Part shown: positions 50,796 through 62,985 of the stretch, in pieces | How positions within the stretch are numbered: the stretch's first letter is position 1 | Layout of the letters: the number at the start of each line of letters is the position of its first letter | Assembly (NCBI RefSeq): GCF_037975245.1 | Contig: NC_092569.1 | Coordinates: 13,129,001 to 13,193,000, forward strand | From: Apostichopus japonicus | Taxonomy: Eukaryota; Echinodermata; Holothuroidea; Aspidochirotida; Stichopodidae | Length of the DNA: 64,000 nucleotides | Direction: 5' to 3' | Notes under the pieces: generated by a model | Database searches by the model: none | Told to the model about the DNA's origin: nothing | The model's input: the letters and a program-made list of their open reading frames with translations, nothing else | Position numbers and translations under genes: made by a program

Positions 50796-50828
50796 CCCAC
50801 TTTTATCCTCTCCATCAGATTCCTGACT
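50796..50828 (-). CDS. EPB41: Protein 4.1 candidate microexon (11 codons, acidic)
   Basis: A 33-base segment encodes SQESDGEDKSG. It has a strong acceptor (TTCTTTCTTCATCCAG) and donor (GTATGT) and is phase 0 at both ends, as required by its neighbours. A second CAG six bases inside would give a 27-base version. Acidic microexons in the post-FERM linker are common in 4.1 genes and often tissue-regulated; that this one is used is inference from its splice signals and compatible phase. Confidence 0.6.
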
Positions 50829-51356
50829 CTGGATGAAGAAAGAACAGACAGTCAAATTGTGTGGCTTCTATCCAGTGGTGCACCCCACAGGGGTAACCCC
50901 TGGCCCCCTCCCCAACCAACAAAGGTGTTAATGTCCATGCGCTTACTGTTAAGCTGTGAACTTCTACTTGAGAGAATAGCATGACGAAACTTTTTCCCCA
51001 CCCTTGTTGCACGATGTGGTGGTCCCTCCAGCACGCCCCCTCCCCCTTTTTGCCAAAAGGCTTATTTTTGAACCCATCTCAATCTCTCATAAGGGGGAGG
51101 AGGGGGAACATAAAACTCTGAGTGTCCCCATCAAGTCTTGTCCATATCATGAGGTTTGTTTTTTCAGATTTATGTAACATTGCGGTGGTCTTTTATCTAC
51201 CTTTTCAGCGGACTCTGTGGAAATGCTAAACAGACCTTTACACGTGGGGAAATCTGAGTGAATTTCCCACCCAAAGATAGATCTGGTCTTTATCAAACTG
51301 GTGCAAGGCAAACCAACAATCTGACCATTTCTTAAACACTTGGTAGTAATCCTTAC
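50829..51356 (-). other. Protein 4.1 intron (short)
   Basis: About 530 bases between the microexon and the preceding exon. It contains C-rich stretches near 50900 and 51035-51110. Nothing else is recognised. Confidence 0.6.
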
Positions 51357-51499
51357 TTTGTGTGCGTCTTCGGGATTGTCGGCGTAAGGCATCACATGAT
51401 CCTCAATGATACTGCGAGGGCGCTCCTCATTACTCGCAGACTGAGCCATGATGACCTCATCTACACGTTCTGGGTCATGGTCAGAGCTCCCGCTGTAAC
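51357..51499 (-). CDS. EPB41: Protein 4.1 exon after the FERM-adjacent region (47 codons)
   Basis: A 143-base exon with acceptor ATCAG and donor GTAAGG. It starts with two bases completing a Gly codon and ends in phase 0. It encodes YSGSSDHDPERVDEVIMAQS, then ASNEERPRSIIEDHVMPYAD and NPEDAHK. It follows directly the SLDG end of the FERM-adjacent exon; in vertebrates that junction (R-S-L-D-G) leads into the variable linker. The sequence is acidic with several S/T-P-free serines, and there is no recognised domain. An internal Met lies 17 residues in, but the exon is not a start exon because phase and the upstream FERM exons fit. Confidence 0.9.
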
Positions 51500-53103
51500 C
51501 TGATGAGGAGAACCGATAAATTTAAGCGATCAAAGAGTTGCTGGTGATACCTCTGTGTACATAGTACCACAGATTTCACAGATTCACTCAGCTCACTGGC
51601 GTGACGTTTCTCGCACACTATACAATCTCTTCCTCCCTTTAAGGTGATATGAACCGAGACAAACTTTGAACCAGAAAACAACAATAATAACATCTGCCCA
51701 GATTCCTATAAGCAAAGTAGGCTAAGCTGGGAACATCTGCTTAGAAGTGATAAGAGTACCTCATATAGGCCACGTTTTGATGGCTGCTTTAAAAAGCAAC
51801 CTGATATAGGCCCAGTTTTAATGGCTGCTTTAAAAAGTCACCTGATATAGGCCCAGTTTTAATGGCTGCTTTAAAAAGTCACCTGATATAGGCCCAGTTT
51901 TAATGGCTGCTTTAAAAAGTCACCTGATATAGGTCCAGTTTTAATGGCTGCTTTAAAAAGCCACCTGATATAGGCCACGTTTTGATGGCTGCTTTAAAAG
52001 GCCAAACTTTTCTTGAGGTCTGAAACATCTGCTGAGCCATAAATGAAGGAACCTAACAAGCAGGAATTAATTTATCCAGTACTGAAAGCAATGCTATGCA
52101 AACTTGGCAAATTGATAACGCAGGTGAAGAAGATGATTTTAGCGCTCACTATAATAACTTGGAAATGAGACTAGCGCAGTACTGACTGTTCAATTATCAT
52201 GTATGGTACTCTCTTAACATTCATGCTAATGTGATCTGTCAAGTTTTTTTGTTTTCTTTAAAGTTGCCTTCACGAAGTACTTGAATAAATGGACAAATGT
52301 GGGTCACATTGTTCTCTATCTCATTCGCAAAATAATGGAAAAAAAAAAATCAACTTTACCACGACAGGAATAATAATCGATGAGCGTCTAGATTGCTTTT
52401 TACCACTGTCAACATGTATGTCACTCTTTCAATGAACTGCATTTTAAAGCAAACATCTTTCGTTTCCTTTTGTATATATTTATTCAGAGGTCTGTGTGCA
52501 GCTTTAATCTCAGACACTGACTGAAAAACAGACAACCTGTTTGTGTTTTGCAAGGCGTGAATCTCTGGATAACCGAACACGGTGCTTTCGTAATAAATAT
52601 GTTGTAGAAGAGGATGAGTCGAGAGCTATGATGTTCATGCCGTGTGTTAAGATTGATGGAACTATTGCGGCAAAATGAGCCCATTGACAACTATAATTTA
52701 TCGGGTTAAACAGAAAAGCATGACGAAAAAAAACTTAATGTATTTCACTTCAGTTCTTAAATCAAACAGTAAAGCCATACATATTATTTGACAAATGTTA
52801 AACCAGAAAAGCATATTTATATAAACACAGAATTTCCACCGAGTGAACCTGAGACAAAAAAAAAAAATATGGGATGGATTTTGTGAAAGTTTCTTCAAAT
52901 TAATACGGTGCGCGTGAAGTTTTTTTGCAAAAATGGCGCACAGACAATTTCAGACAATCATCAGTTCGACCTCAAATATGAGGCAACTCGGTAGCTCTCA
53001 CAATGTACACTTCTTTGAACCCGATATGCTTACCCTCTATTATCGTATTATGCATTCTAGCAATTATTATTATGAAAGCCACATAATCTGGCATTCTACG
53101 TAC
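51500..53103 (-). other. Protein 4.1 intron with a 41-bp tandem repeat
   Basis: Intron of about 1.6 kb (donor GTACGT, acceptor ATCAG). It holds the tandem repeat at 51767-52003; the rest is AT-rich and unremarkable. Confidence 0.75.
51767..52003. repeat. Tandem repeat, 41-base unit, about 5.5 copies
   Basis: The unit runs CCCAGTTTTAATGGCTGCTT then TAAAAAGTCACCTGATATAG and G. The outer copies differ in the same way from the inner ones (CCACGTTTTGATGG rather than CCCAGTTTTAATGG), as expected if the array grew from the middle. Confidence 0.95.
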
Positions 53104-53276
53104 CATCAAGACTCTGAGTGGCTCTGGTGGAGGGGTTAGCTCTCCTGAACGATGGATTATCTCTGTCGATGGTAGCCGTAGCAGCCCTGGTCTGGTGGAG
53201 AGTTCTCCCGCTGTATCGGAAGTTGGAGCCTAGATGGATGAGAGGACGCTTGCTGGGTCGCTCTGGAGTCACCAGT
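53104..53276 (-). CDS. EPB41: Protein 4.1 exon, FERM-adjacent region (57 codons)
   Basis: A 173-base exon with acceptor CCGTACAG and donor GTACGT. The first base completes an Arg codon from the 58225-58322 exon and the last base starts a Gly codon. It encodes [49 protein letters not shown] and RATQSLD. The family FERM-adjacent block, G-S-K-F-R-Y-S-G-R-T-Q-x-Q-T-R followed by x-A-S-x-x-I-D-R and ending R-S-L-D-G, is clear. In 4.1 proteins this segment carries regulatory serine phosphorylation sites that modulate FERM binding; which Ser is used here is not known. Confidence 0.97.
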
Positions 53277-56200
53277 CTGTACGGAGAATTACGAGGGGGA
53301 CGTCATTTGTTAAGGACAAAGCCATCGTGACTATTAAAATTTCAACAAAATCTCACTCAATCAAAATTTTTAAATATTGACTAATCATTTTTCATTGAAA
53401 TTTTTCAAATCCAACGATTGGTGATTTTTTTACTTTTTTTTTTCCCCGTCAAAAAGTGATGGAAGTATTTTCTCTGGATGATGGATAGAATGAAGTTCCA
53501 ATCATGTTTTGACATCACTATGAGTACACAGGGATGAGCCTGGGGTAAAAAAAAAAAATCACAGAATTTTGCAAAAATTGCGGTATAGGCTCCAGTTTGC
53601 CTATGCTACAGTGTGTTAGGATAATAGTTTTTGACCCCGAGGTAGAAAAGAAATCACGGATAACCAGTGAATTCGCGGAAAAAGCTCATGCCTGGAATAC
53701 AGAAGTAATAGCTGGGAACAGGACATCGAGTCACATAGAGCTGTGTATAGTATTGCAAAGTGCCAACAGTGTGACTGTCATGACCATGGCAAACAATTTG
53801 TCTTCGTGCTAAGTACTACACAGTGACAATTCTCACCTTATTTTCATACCATTTTATATTTTGCGCCATAATTCAAGCCAAAAATTATGTGATTTTCCTC
53901 TAGATCTGTCATATATATTTCTTGTGTTTAGTGATACCTACTGCCTTGTCTTAAACGCCTGCTTCTTGTTTTCAAACTTGCAATTTTTTCCCCCTCATAA
54001 TCACTTTGATTTTTGTTTTTCGACTCAATTTTACACTCTACCAGGCAGGAAGAATAGTGACTGCTATCTGGAGTATAATGTCAAGAACATCCTTTACCCA
54101 CATATTATTCATGTCATGCTCCACACAAAACACCATATTTATATTTTAAACCAACCTTCTTTTCATGAAAAGGGGGAAAAGATTTTTAACTCAATTAATT
54201 TGGAAATCTAAAAGGGTGCAGAGCGCACTAATTACATTAAAAGCTACATACAGGCACTTCTCTCAGTTTTTTTTTGTGCCTATGTGCATGAATGATTCTT
54301 CAAAACAAGTGTGAGCAGGGGGCTAAAAGGTCTCGGTTAATTACGTGGCGGTACTCGGCTCTTCGGTCACGGACGTTTGACAGGACGGTGGCAGATCTCG
54401 GCAATGAACAGACGCTCAACCTCCCCGCAGTACCAGACTCTATGCGCATCATTAATTTCAAGCAAAACTAGAGTTATGAAAATATCCCCAAAGATGCATG
54501 CCATAAATCATAAATTCCCAGCAAAAATACTTAATGAAACTCCACTCCAATACGGTAATTGTGCCGTCTAGACATAATAATTTCTGATTCGTTACAGAGG
54601 GCGTGCGTCACAAAGTGTATACCAACGGCTGTCAGTCACCACGATACTTCTGAACTACAGACTAAGAGTTAGCGGGCAATTTTTTTCAAAACAGTCAAAG
54701 TGACAACGACCAAAGAAGTAGGTCACTGTCTATCTCGAATAATACTTGTTTGTTCATAGAACATGATGATGAAAAGGTAAACAAAACAAAGAGTTAATCA
54801 TGTTAAAATACAGTCCTAGGGGATATCTATTTTTGGACTTAATGCAATTTAGTGAATGACTACTTGTTGTTCTTAAATAAAAAAACATTTTGGTCAAAAT
54901 GAATCATCTGCATTTTGCCATTCACAAGAAAGTGACTGAATCTGTCTTCATAGCTGTAAATGGTTTCCATCTCTAACCCTCAAGAAACTTTATGAACCAT
55001 GTATATACATTAGAATGTGATAATACCGTCAAAATGTTTAGTGAAAATGTTAACCCATCCATTGACATTTAACGACATACAGTGTCTTCAAATGTATCTA
55101 TTCTACACTGTACACTTGGATAAAGGAGAGGAAGTTTGCAAGCTCAACGTTAATTTTTTTTTTTTTAAATTGAAAACTGGCTACCCAAGGAATTTACTTT
55201 CCGATTACTCTATCTCCTTATCACCCCTCCCCCCCCCCCCCAACCCCAGAAAGAAAATCTACATGTACATTGTAATGTAGTAAGATGCCAAGAAGATCAA
55301 AAATTTATTTCAAACAGTTAACAAACTTCCTTCCGTCATCTCCACAATGCTATCCTTCATGAATTAGAATAAACATCATTTACACGGTACACATGCCTCA
55401 CTAATTCACTTACTGTGCCAAATTTTTAAAAAAAGGTAAAAAAAAAAATCTGGTAGTCTGTAAACAGTGTTTTACCAGATACAAATACAACTTCTGAAAA
55501 AGTCGATTATGATAAGTAAATATACTTAACCTATATCATATTTCAACATATATTTGCATATTGTGGTGGTGATATATAGAGTAGCTTTTAAATAAATTTG
55601 CATGCTATTGTATACAAGCTGATATTCCATATTATTACAACGTAAGACATGGACTGTTCAACTTTCCTTTCAATACGATGACATCGAGTCAAAAACAATC
55701 CTGGGAATATTTCAGGTAACTTGTTAGAAGAGATTTATATCATGGAGCTAGTACAGGTTAATACTAGAAAAAAATTTAAATTTTTTTTTTATAAAGATGT
55801 AAAAGGGTCTGGGTGATAAAAAAAGTTACATATCAAATTAAATTCATAAATTAATCCTTTAAATTATTAGCTTCTATTTATTGAAATAAGGTAGGAGGTT
55901 TCCATAGTATATAATATCTGCCTGGTATTGTAGGTACTGTACCTACTTTACGAGACTATTAGAACAATCACGTACATGTGCATGTCAGCTGCTTTTTCCC
56001 ATTTACAGGTTTGATCCCATTTTACATTTATTCACCAGTTTGAATACCACTTCATTTATGAGAAGTACAGTAGATTTCTTCTGCATGTTAACAAGAAAAC
56101 CCCCACTTTCTTTTAGGCCCACCAGGGTGATTAGCCCACAAAATTCACAGATACCAGGTTTCACTGCTTCTTTAAAAGCAACTACCTTCATCCATTAGAC

Positions 56201-58224
56201 CGAACCACTCACTGGTTTGATCAACTGTCTTCTCACTTTGAGACTTTGATTGTGGGTAAAACGAGAAAAAGATTTGCAAGCAAGACAACAAAGTTGACGT
56301 CTGACGCTTTTCGAAAGGTTCACAATACATTCATTGACGTACGTTGCTAACGTAACTGAATAAAATTTGAATTGTCAATTACCGTGAGTAAATATCATGA
56401 CATTTTAAACCACGATGAGTCGCGTCAACTAAACTGATTATTACCGAATATACGGCAAGAAATCGTAGAGAGAAAAAAAACAACAATTTTTCGTCAAAAT
56501 ATTAATTGGAGTCGGATGTCATGGTTAATGGGATATTCATCTGTCATAAAGCTCGCTAATGCAAAAATTTGACATAAATTTTCTTAATAAGAAGGCAAGT
56601 GAAAAACCTCATATGCTATACCATCTAGTCTTTGGCAAAATGTTTGGGATGTGGAAAGCATTACCTTCTGGTCAACAAAATGAATCGGGCAATCGTAGAG
56701 AGAGATTGTCATCGTCATGGCAACGGAGCTGAAAACTTGTTCCTTCTCTACGATGTACAACTCAAGTATTCCACAACAATAGGATTATTACTTTTCTTAA
56801 CGCAAAATTTGATGAAATATCGATGCCTGACTACATTGTCAGCAAAATATATGTTTCTAATGTATCACATTTCAGGGACGAATCAACCAAAAACCTGTCA
56901 TGTAGGTTTCAATGGTCCTGAAGAGTGGCTGCTGTGGTGATATTACAGTATTTTTCAAGTGTATCTATTCCTAGTGCAGTGAATGTACTACTAAAACAGG
57001 TTGCTTACTAACAAACATAGATCCAGATTTAGAAAACAAGATACCGAGATGGAGTTTCCAACGAGCAATGTTAAATATGTGAGTCGTCCTCCTACGCCAG
57101 TATCACATTTTGTCTGATATTTGACTTTAGACGACCATATCTAGAGTGAATGTCGGCTTGGATGAGGGGGAGGGTGGGGGAAGGTGGGGTAACAGGTTAC
57201 CATGGGAGGTCAGTTTCAAAAGGTTACCAGGTCACTCTAGTCATGGTAGATTGAGAGTGCATAAGTCTTGAGGAGACACGTAAGTGGCGAAAAGCAAAGT
57301 AAATAAATCGATGCTTTTTTCACTACGCACTATTTCATAACATGTAAACAACAAAAATAACGACATAATTTACTTCATTCATTTCAAATCAAGCATGAAT
57401 TGTACACTGCTATGGCATTTTAGGGTCAAAGAACACTAAAATAATTGTCAAAAACTCTAAAATCCCCTGCTAGAAAGCAAGGTTCACTGCCATCGATTCG
57501 CTGCGACCAACTCTTTAATTGACGATGATTCCAACATTGTCGAATACAAACCAAACTCGGTACATTGCTTTAACGTCCATATGAAAAGCAGATACAATAA
57601 CGTCTCCCGTAAAACAGCTAGAATTTTACCACGAGGAGACGGAGAGTCGCCCGGATGGAAGGAAAAAAATTTTCCCTCGTTAAGACAGTGACTCATGTCG
57701 GCTGACGACTGATTACTTATTGGGGACAGTTAAGAGATGAAGGGAAACAGATCACAGAAAACGAGGTTGGATTAAAAACTCAACTGGAATTCTCGTAAGG
57801 ATGGGATTTGCTGTTGCATCAAGCTTCGAGGTAGAACATACTCAGCCATATTGCTGTCATGTTATGCTAGTTTATCACTAAAACTGCTACACCTCTTCTT
57901 CCCTCCCCCTCCCCCTCCCCCAACCACTTCCCCAATCTGAGATTAGCTGTACAAACTACCTTTAATTCATGTCACAAAAGTTCAAAAGGGTAACACCAGC
58001 ATGTACAGAGGACGATAGACCTACGTTTTTCAAAGAGACATATTCTGTAACCTCACATCTGTAGTAACATCAAGGTAAATTGTTCAAATGAGAATCGTAT
58101 CATGCTATGGATATTCTTGCATATTTTGGAAAAGGCTATGATAGCTCAGGGCACCCAAACCCCCCACCAAAACAAAAGGAACACGAGGACCCAGGGAAAC
58201 AACTGGAAAAGTGACTTTACTGAC
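53277..58224 (-). other. Protein 4.1 intron, 4.9 kb
   Basis: Contains the dispersed repeat copy B (53529-53694) and G- or C-rich runs near 55220, 57165 and 57900. No exon was recognised. Open frames here (for example 56632-56940 on the plus strand) have no recognisable domain. Confidence 0.65.
53529..53694 (+). repeat. Dispersed repeat, copy B
   Basis: About 166 bases matching 48462-48625 in the same orientation, with scattered substitutions and a longer A run. Confidence 0.88.
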
Positions 58225-58322
58225 CTGAAAAAAGTGTGGTGTTCCACGCAAGACTTCCATAAGCGTTTGGCTGCCCTGTAGTTAGCCAACTTGAAACCAA
58301 TGGTGCTCTCAAATCTCTCATA
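58225..58322 (-). CDS. EPB41: Protein 4.1 exon, FERM F3 lobe, second part (32 codons)
   Basis: A 98-base exon, acceptor CCCAATAG and donor GTCAGT, starting in phase 0 and ending with AG of an Arg codon. It encodes [20 protein letters not shown] and [12 protein letters not shown]. The family F3 lobe has F-E-S-T-I-G-F-K-L[21 protein letters not shown], matching nearly residue for residue. It forms the last strand and C-terminal helix of the PH-like F3 subdomain, part of the binding surface for membrane partners. Confidence 0.98.
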
Positions 58323-60115
58323 CTATTGGGATTGGAAAAATGAATCAGAACAAAGTTGTTATTGTCCAGATGCCCACTGTGTGATATACAAGGACACCCT
58401 ACTGTCTTGATGAGCAAATGTAACCATGGTGATTAGGACATGTAAATTTATTTACAACATTATTCATTCAAATGTTTTTAGTTGAAGTAGACTTTGCTAT
58501 GTAAGATGGAAAAAAAAAATGACCTACTTCTGACCTGACCTGGACAGCTCCCCCCTCCCCCCCCCCCCTAAATGATCAATCCATTGAGATCCTGACCTGA
58601 CAATAAACCCTGTAACAATTTCATCCCACCGAAGGCCTTGGTTCATACAAGTTTATAGAAGAACTTTTGTCATATTTTGAAATTAAAGTTCCTTCAATTG
58701 ATTGATCGCAAAAGATGTTTTTTATTTACGTAGTTATAAATTATTCAGCATTTGCATTTCCAAACATGAACAAGACCGGTATCCAAAAAAAAAGAGAAAA
58801 AAGTTTAATATTCATTCTCATCAACACACGGTGAAAAGCCAAAGTCGACTATGCACGCATGACAAACCACTAGTGGATTTCAGCTCGTGCTACACTTTTC
58901 CTTTCTTTTCGCAACTAATTAAAAAAGCGGCAGCATCTGCAGTTGATACCTGGACGAGAAGCATAAAAAATGTTGCCAATTTTTTACGTTATTATTCAAG
59001 AATTTTCAGTCATTCTACCTTCTCTGGTGTAAAAAATATCCTTTCTCTGGCCAGAGATATCTGTAATGTGATCCCAGGATTGATTTTCTACAGGTTGTTT
59101 TGTTGTCTGAGAGAACTAAATTTTCTTCACTTGGTTTTTATAACCAACCCCTTGATGACTGAAGGTTGTCATATGGGTAGGTATGTCCATATTATTAACA
59201 GTGAAATAACTCAGCCTAATCTTCCGTTGCACATCAAAGGGATCGGAATATGAAATAGGAAGCAATGCTCCAGTTTATGTCAATGTGAAACCTTGTCAAC
59301 ACAAGTTTTGTCACAAAGCAATAAATAAGACACAGAAGCATTGATAATTATATGAAGGTCCATTCCAGCTAATTCTGTGTCACTTTAAACATAGTCACTA
59401 CAGTATGGTTGGACAAATAGACTTTGTTGTTTGGTAAATCAGCAAACTCTGCATCTAGATATTAACGGCCATCAATCCGCAGAGCTACTAGTTTGGTGTA
59501 TAAATGTATAAATATATACATATATATGGGGCTTACTGTAAGTCTTGATGGAACAAAGATCTTTTCTATTCATTCACAGGCAATATTGTAAAACAGTTGC
59601 CCCTGGATTATGTACATGCCGTATATATATATGCATGCTTGACTGCACTTCCAGTTGAAAACTTATATAGGTTTTTTCCTGCCTAACACTGTGTTATGTA
59701 TGATGCATTGTGTCTCATAGATGTATGTAGTGATAGATTGGTTAAAATAAAATAATGAAACAGATCAATAAATTGTATTTATTTTGTAACTTTCTGTCTG
59801 TACATACTAAATCTCATAATTTATTATTGTCAGTATTCAACCTTAATTTATGGGAAAATGTTACAACAAAACACAGATTTTTATCACTTAAATTAAGTTT
59901 AATATATCTCTGCTGTAACGCATATAGTCACTTCACGCATAAAATTAACACAATTATTCATTTTCTTCTGTTACTGCTAAGATGTATATGCAAACCACAC
60001 ATAGAAAACAAAAGCTACAAAGGCAAACAAAACAACAACAAAAATAAACAGTATCTAAACAAAAATAAAATAACAGAAGATAGAATGTTAGCAAACATGC
60101 ACTCTTTCAACTCAC
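58323..60115 (-). other. Protein 4.1 intron, nothing recognised
   Basis: Intron of about 1.8 kb, AT-rich, with a C run near 58550. A 183-codon plus-strand frame (58702-59253) has no recognisable domain and is probably chance. Confidence 0.7.
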
Positions 60116-60268
60116 TTCTCCTGGTCTAAGTTTCACGTAGAAGTTGTTTCTTTTGTAGGATATTTTCAGGATTTTAGGCCAGGCGAATCGGTTGATCCTT
60201 AATCTGTCCCTGTAGACCAGAAGCCCTTTCTCGCAGACTCCAACCATGATATCGACACCTTCTGCATC
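60116..60268 (-). CDS. EPB41: Protein 4.1 exon, FERM F3 lobe, first part (51 codons)
   Basis: A 153-base exon, phase 0 at both ends, acceptor CATTTAG and donor GTGAGT. It encodes [40 protein letters not shown] and [11 protein letters not shown]. In 4.1 proteins the F3 lobe begins with G-V-D-I-x-L-G-V-C-x-x-G-L-L-V-Y-K-D-x-L-R-I-N-R-F-x-W-P-K-x-L-K-I-S-Y-K-R, which aligns without gaps. The F3 lobe is PH/PTB-like and contributes to binding of membrane-protein tails and phosphoinositides. It joins [10 protein letters not shown] in the next exon. Confidence 0.98.
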
Positions 60269-60429
60269 CTAAATGAGATGCAAAACAAGAGGATGGATGA
60301 GACAATCAACTCAAAAACTGCATTGTTTACAAATTAAACTTTATATCGGTGATAAATCAAAGGCTTCAACACTCCTGCTTCTGAGGCTCAGCGAACCTCT
60401 AATACATTGCAGAGTTTGAAAGCTGTTTA

Positions 60430-60700
60430 GATTTAGGCTTATAAGTGACACAAATGATGCCATGTAAAGCTTTACATGGTGATAGGCTTAGGCTAATAAG
60501 TAACACAAATGATGCCATGTAAAGCTTTACATGATGATAGGCTTAGGCTTATAAGTGGCACAAATGATGCCATGTAAAGCTTTACATGGTGATAGGCTTA
60601 GGCTAATAAGTAACACAAATGATGCCATGTAAAGCTTTACATGGTGATAGGCTTAGGCTTATAAGTGGCACAAATGATGCCATGTTATAGCTTTACAGTG
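60430..60700. repeat. Tandem repeat, 55-base unit, five copies, each with an 18-base palindrome
   Basis: CATGTAAAGCTTTACATG begins at 60461, 60516, 60571 and 60626, with a decayed version at 60681: exactly 55 bases apart. Between palindromes the unit reads GATAGGCTTAGGCT(T/A)ATA and then AGT(G/A)(A/G)CACAAATGATGC. Two monomer variants alternate (see findings). Confidence 0.97.
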
Positions 60701-62661
60701 TGATCACAAACGATGGCAGCACTGCATGGTTTCATTCCTGACCAAAAGCAGACCTGTTTCAAAATGAAAGGTACTTAACAGTATTTATAACAGTTGTTTT
60801 TATCCTTTAACCTGTATGACACTATTAATACCTTGTGCTGATCTTGCGACATTATATCTTGTGAGGAACATCACAGGGGGGGGATTGAGGTTTGACAGCA
60901 GAGTGGAAGGGACGGATCCTTCAACAGATGAGGGACAGCCAACTGTTCATACCGACACAGATGTCTTGTATCGTCTGATGTGTCAATTTTACATGACTTG
61001 GTCAGAGGGTCACAAAGGTAACCATGCAACCGAAAAACAACCGGACCCAAATGTCAGAGGAAGGAGGGGGTGGGGTGGGGGATTAAGGATGGGAGGAAGC
61101 AGCATGGTGATGTTTTGGTACACCTGGGGTCTCCTCTATGAGTCACCTGATAACTCTAGCTAGCTGACTACACCATTATTCTCCATACACATATAACGCA
61201 ACAAACCTCTAACATTCGATTACTCCAGGCCTTCAAACTGTCGGCTTGATACTAAAAAGCTGGATATCAAAGCAACAGACTCAGAGAGAGAAAAACAGAA
61301 CAGGACAATTTATGGGGAAAAAAGATCTCCCCCCCCTAAAAAAAAAAAAATCAGACAGATACATAGTCCTTGGCTCCTAGCATGTCTAGGGGAATAGCAT
61401 GTTGTTCAGAGTTGGTTACATTTAATGCCTGTAACATATGCCATATATTAATTTCTTCTGACAAATAACTACTGTGACACATCAGGCATGTAACAAGTTT
61501 TCCAGGCACTGTACAAAACATGATTTATGGATTGCCAAACAGTAGATATTTCATCACAAAAAGCTTTTCCAAAATCTTGAGGGGCGCTTTCCGACCCCCC
61601 CCCCCCACATATCTAAAGTTTTCCTAGGTATATATCTGCTATATCCTTTAGGAGGAAATGGCTACAGGCAAGATTTTAAAGAGATAGATATATATATTTT
61701 TCTTTAAATTTCCACCAGTAGGAAGTCATGACATTGTCTGGAATGCTCATTTAATATTGATGACAAGATGGCTGCTCATGTGTTACATCAGAACAGTTCA
61801 TGTTAATCTATTTATTCTATTACTTGTCTTCCGTGGTTTCTACCGTTCCAAGCCAACTTTTCAGAGGTTCCTCATTTGGTTTTCCGGAAAGGGAAAACTA
61901 TGGAGTTGCTCTTACCGACCTTGCAAAATTGTGAGGGTGACCGAGGATTGCAAAGTCGGCAATGAATATAACATGGACCAGTAACAGTAACTGCAAAAAT
62001 ATGGTTAAGATTCGTCCAACAAGGCAGCATATACAGAAACGTCCTCAAAGCCGAAGCCAAAGTGAATTAATTAATTCACACATCAGAGTCTTTGCACACA
62101 CACAGAGTCTTTGCATTCTAAGTTCTGCAATACCGCAGTCATTTACCTTTCAGCAAAACATTTCATACTGTAGTAATGATTGTGAAAGTGTATTACTTGC
62201 TGTTTCTCTAATAATTGACTGTCAGAACCTATGTGGCACTCCCCCCCATCCTGGAAGAAACAAGCCCGGATGACTTTTATCATCAGGCCCAAATGACACA
62301 AATAGTCAAAACCTTGGACTGGATCGAACCAACACCATTTCAGTAAACAAAAATTCAGCGAGATTCTTGACGAGGAAGAACTGTGACAAATGTAGCATTC
62401 ATTCATTACTGACTTTTAAAATCGTGGTTAATTCTGGATGAGGCAATAGAGGAGGCCCTCGCGACTCGGACGTTGGTCAAAAGGGGCACAGTGGGTTGAA
62501 ATGGAATTTATAGACAAGGAAGATGGGAGGTATAATATAAGAGAAAGGAGGCAGAGAAAGGGAGAGAGAGAGAGAGATGGGAATGAGAACTATGGCTGTA
62601 AACAAACATAGGATTCTTGTTGCGGAATGATTTGTAACCGAGAGACATTTACAGAAGGTAA

Positions 62662-62985
62662 GAGAGCGTGGTGGCCAACTGGCTAAGGCGTCGGACTCGT
62701 GATCCAAGGATTGCTGGTTCGATTACTGCCTAGTTCATTACGTTGTGTCCTTGGGCAAGATGCTTTATCTCACTTGCCTCTCTCCACCCAGTGGTTAAAA
62801 GGGTACCTGTGAGGTAACTTGTCATTGAGCGCAGTATATATAACGGCTGCCGACTGGAGGGATTTTCTCTGGGTTATCAGGTTATCATTGACCAGGGGTA
62901 ATATAACGTAGACCTGTGTAGCGCTTTGAGACCTATCGCTGGTATAAAGCGCTATATAGAAAGCAAATATTAAATATGATTATTA
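62662..62985 (+). mobile_element. tRNA-derived SINE with AGCGCTTTGAG-type tail
   Basis: The tRNA-like head has box A (TGGCCAACTGG) and box B (GGTTCGATTAC, 62716-62726). The body contains TGTGTCCTTGGGCAAGATGC and the tail contains AGCGCTTTGAGACC followed by GGTATAAAGCGCTATATAGA. This tail occurs in SINEs of many animals. It is antisense to the 4.1 gene. It is not a tRNA gene because the acceptor stem does not pair. Confidence 0.85.

Noticed and set aside
50815-51034. Minus-strand frames covering the microexon flank
   Set aside because: Only the 33-base segment has splice signals and fitting phase; the rest is C/G-rich intron, possibly repeat-derived.
58702-59253. 183-codon plus-strand frame, the longest in the window
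   Set aside because: Composition matches the AT-rich intron; there is no domain, and it lies in a well-defined 4.1 intron on the other strand.
62662-62735. Possible tRNA gene
   Set aside because: Box A and box B are good, but the stems fail and a SINE body follows.
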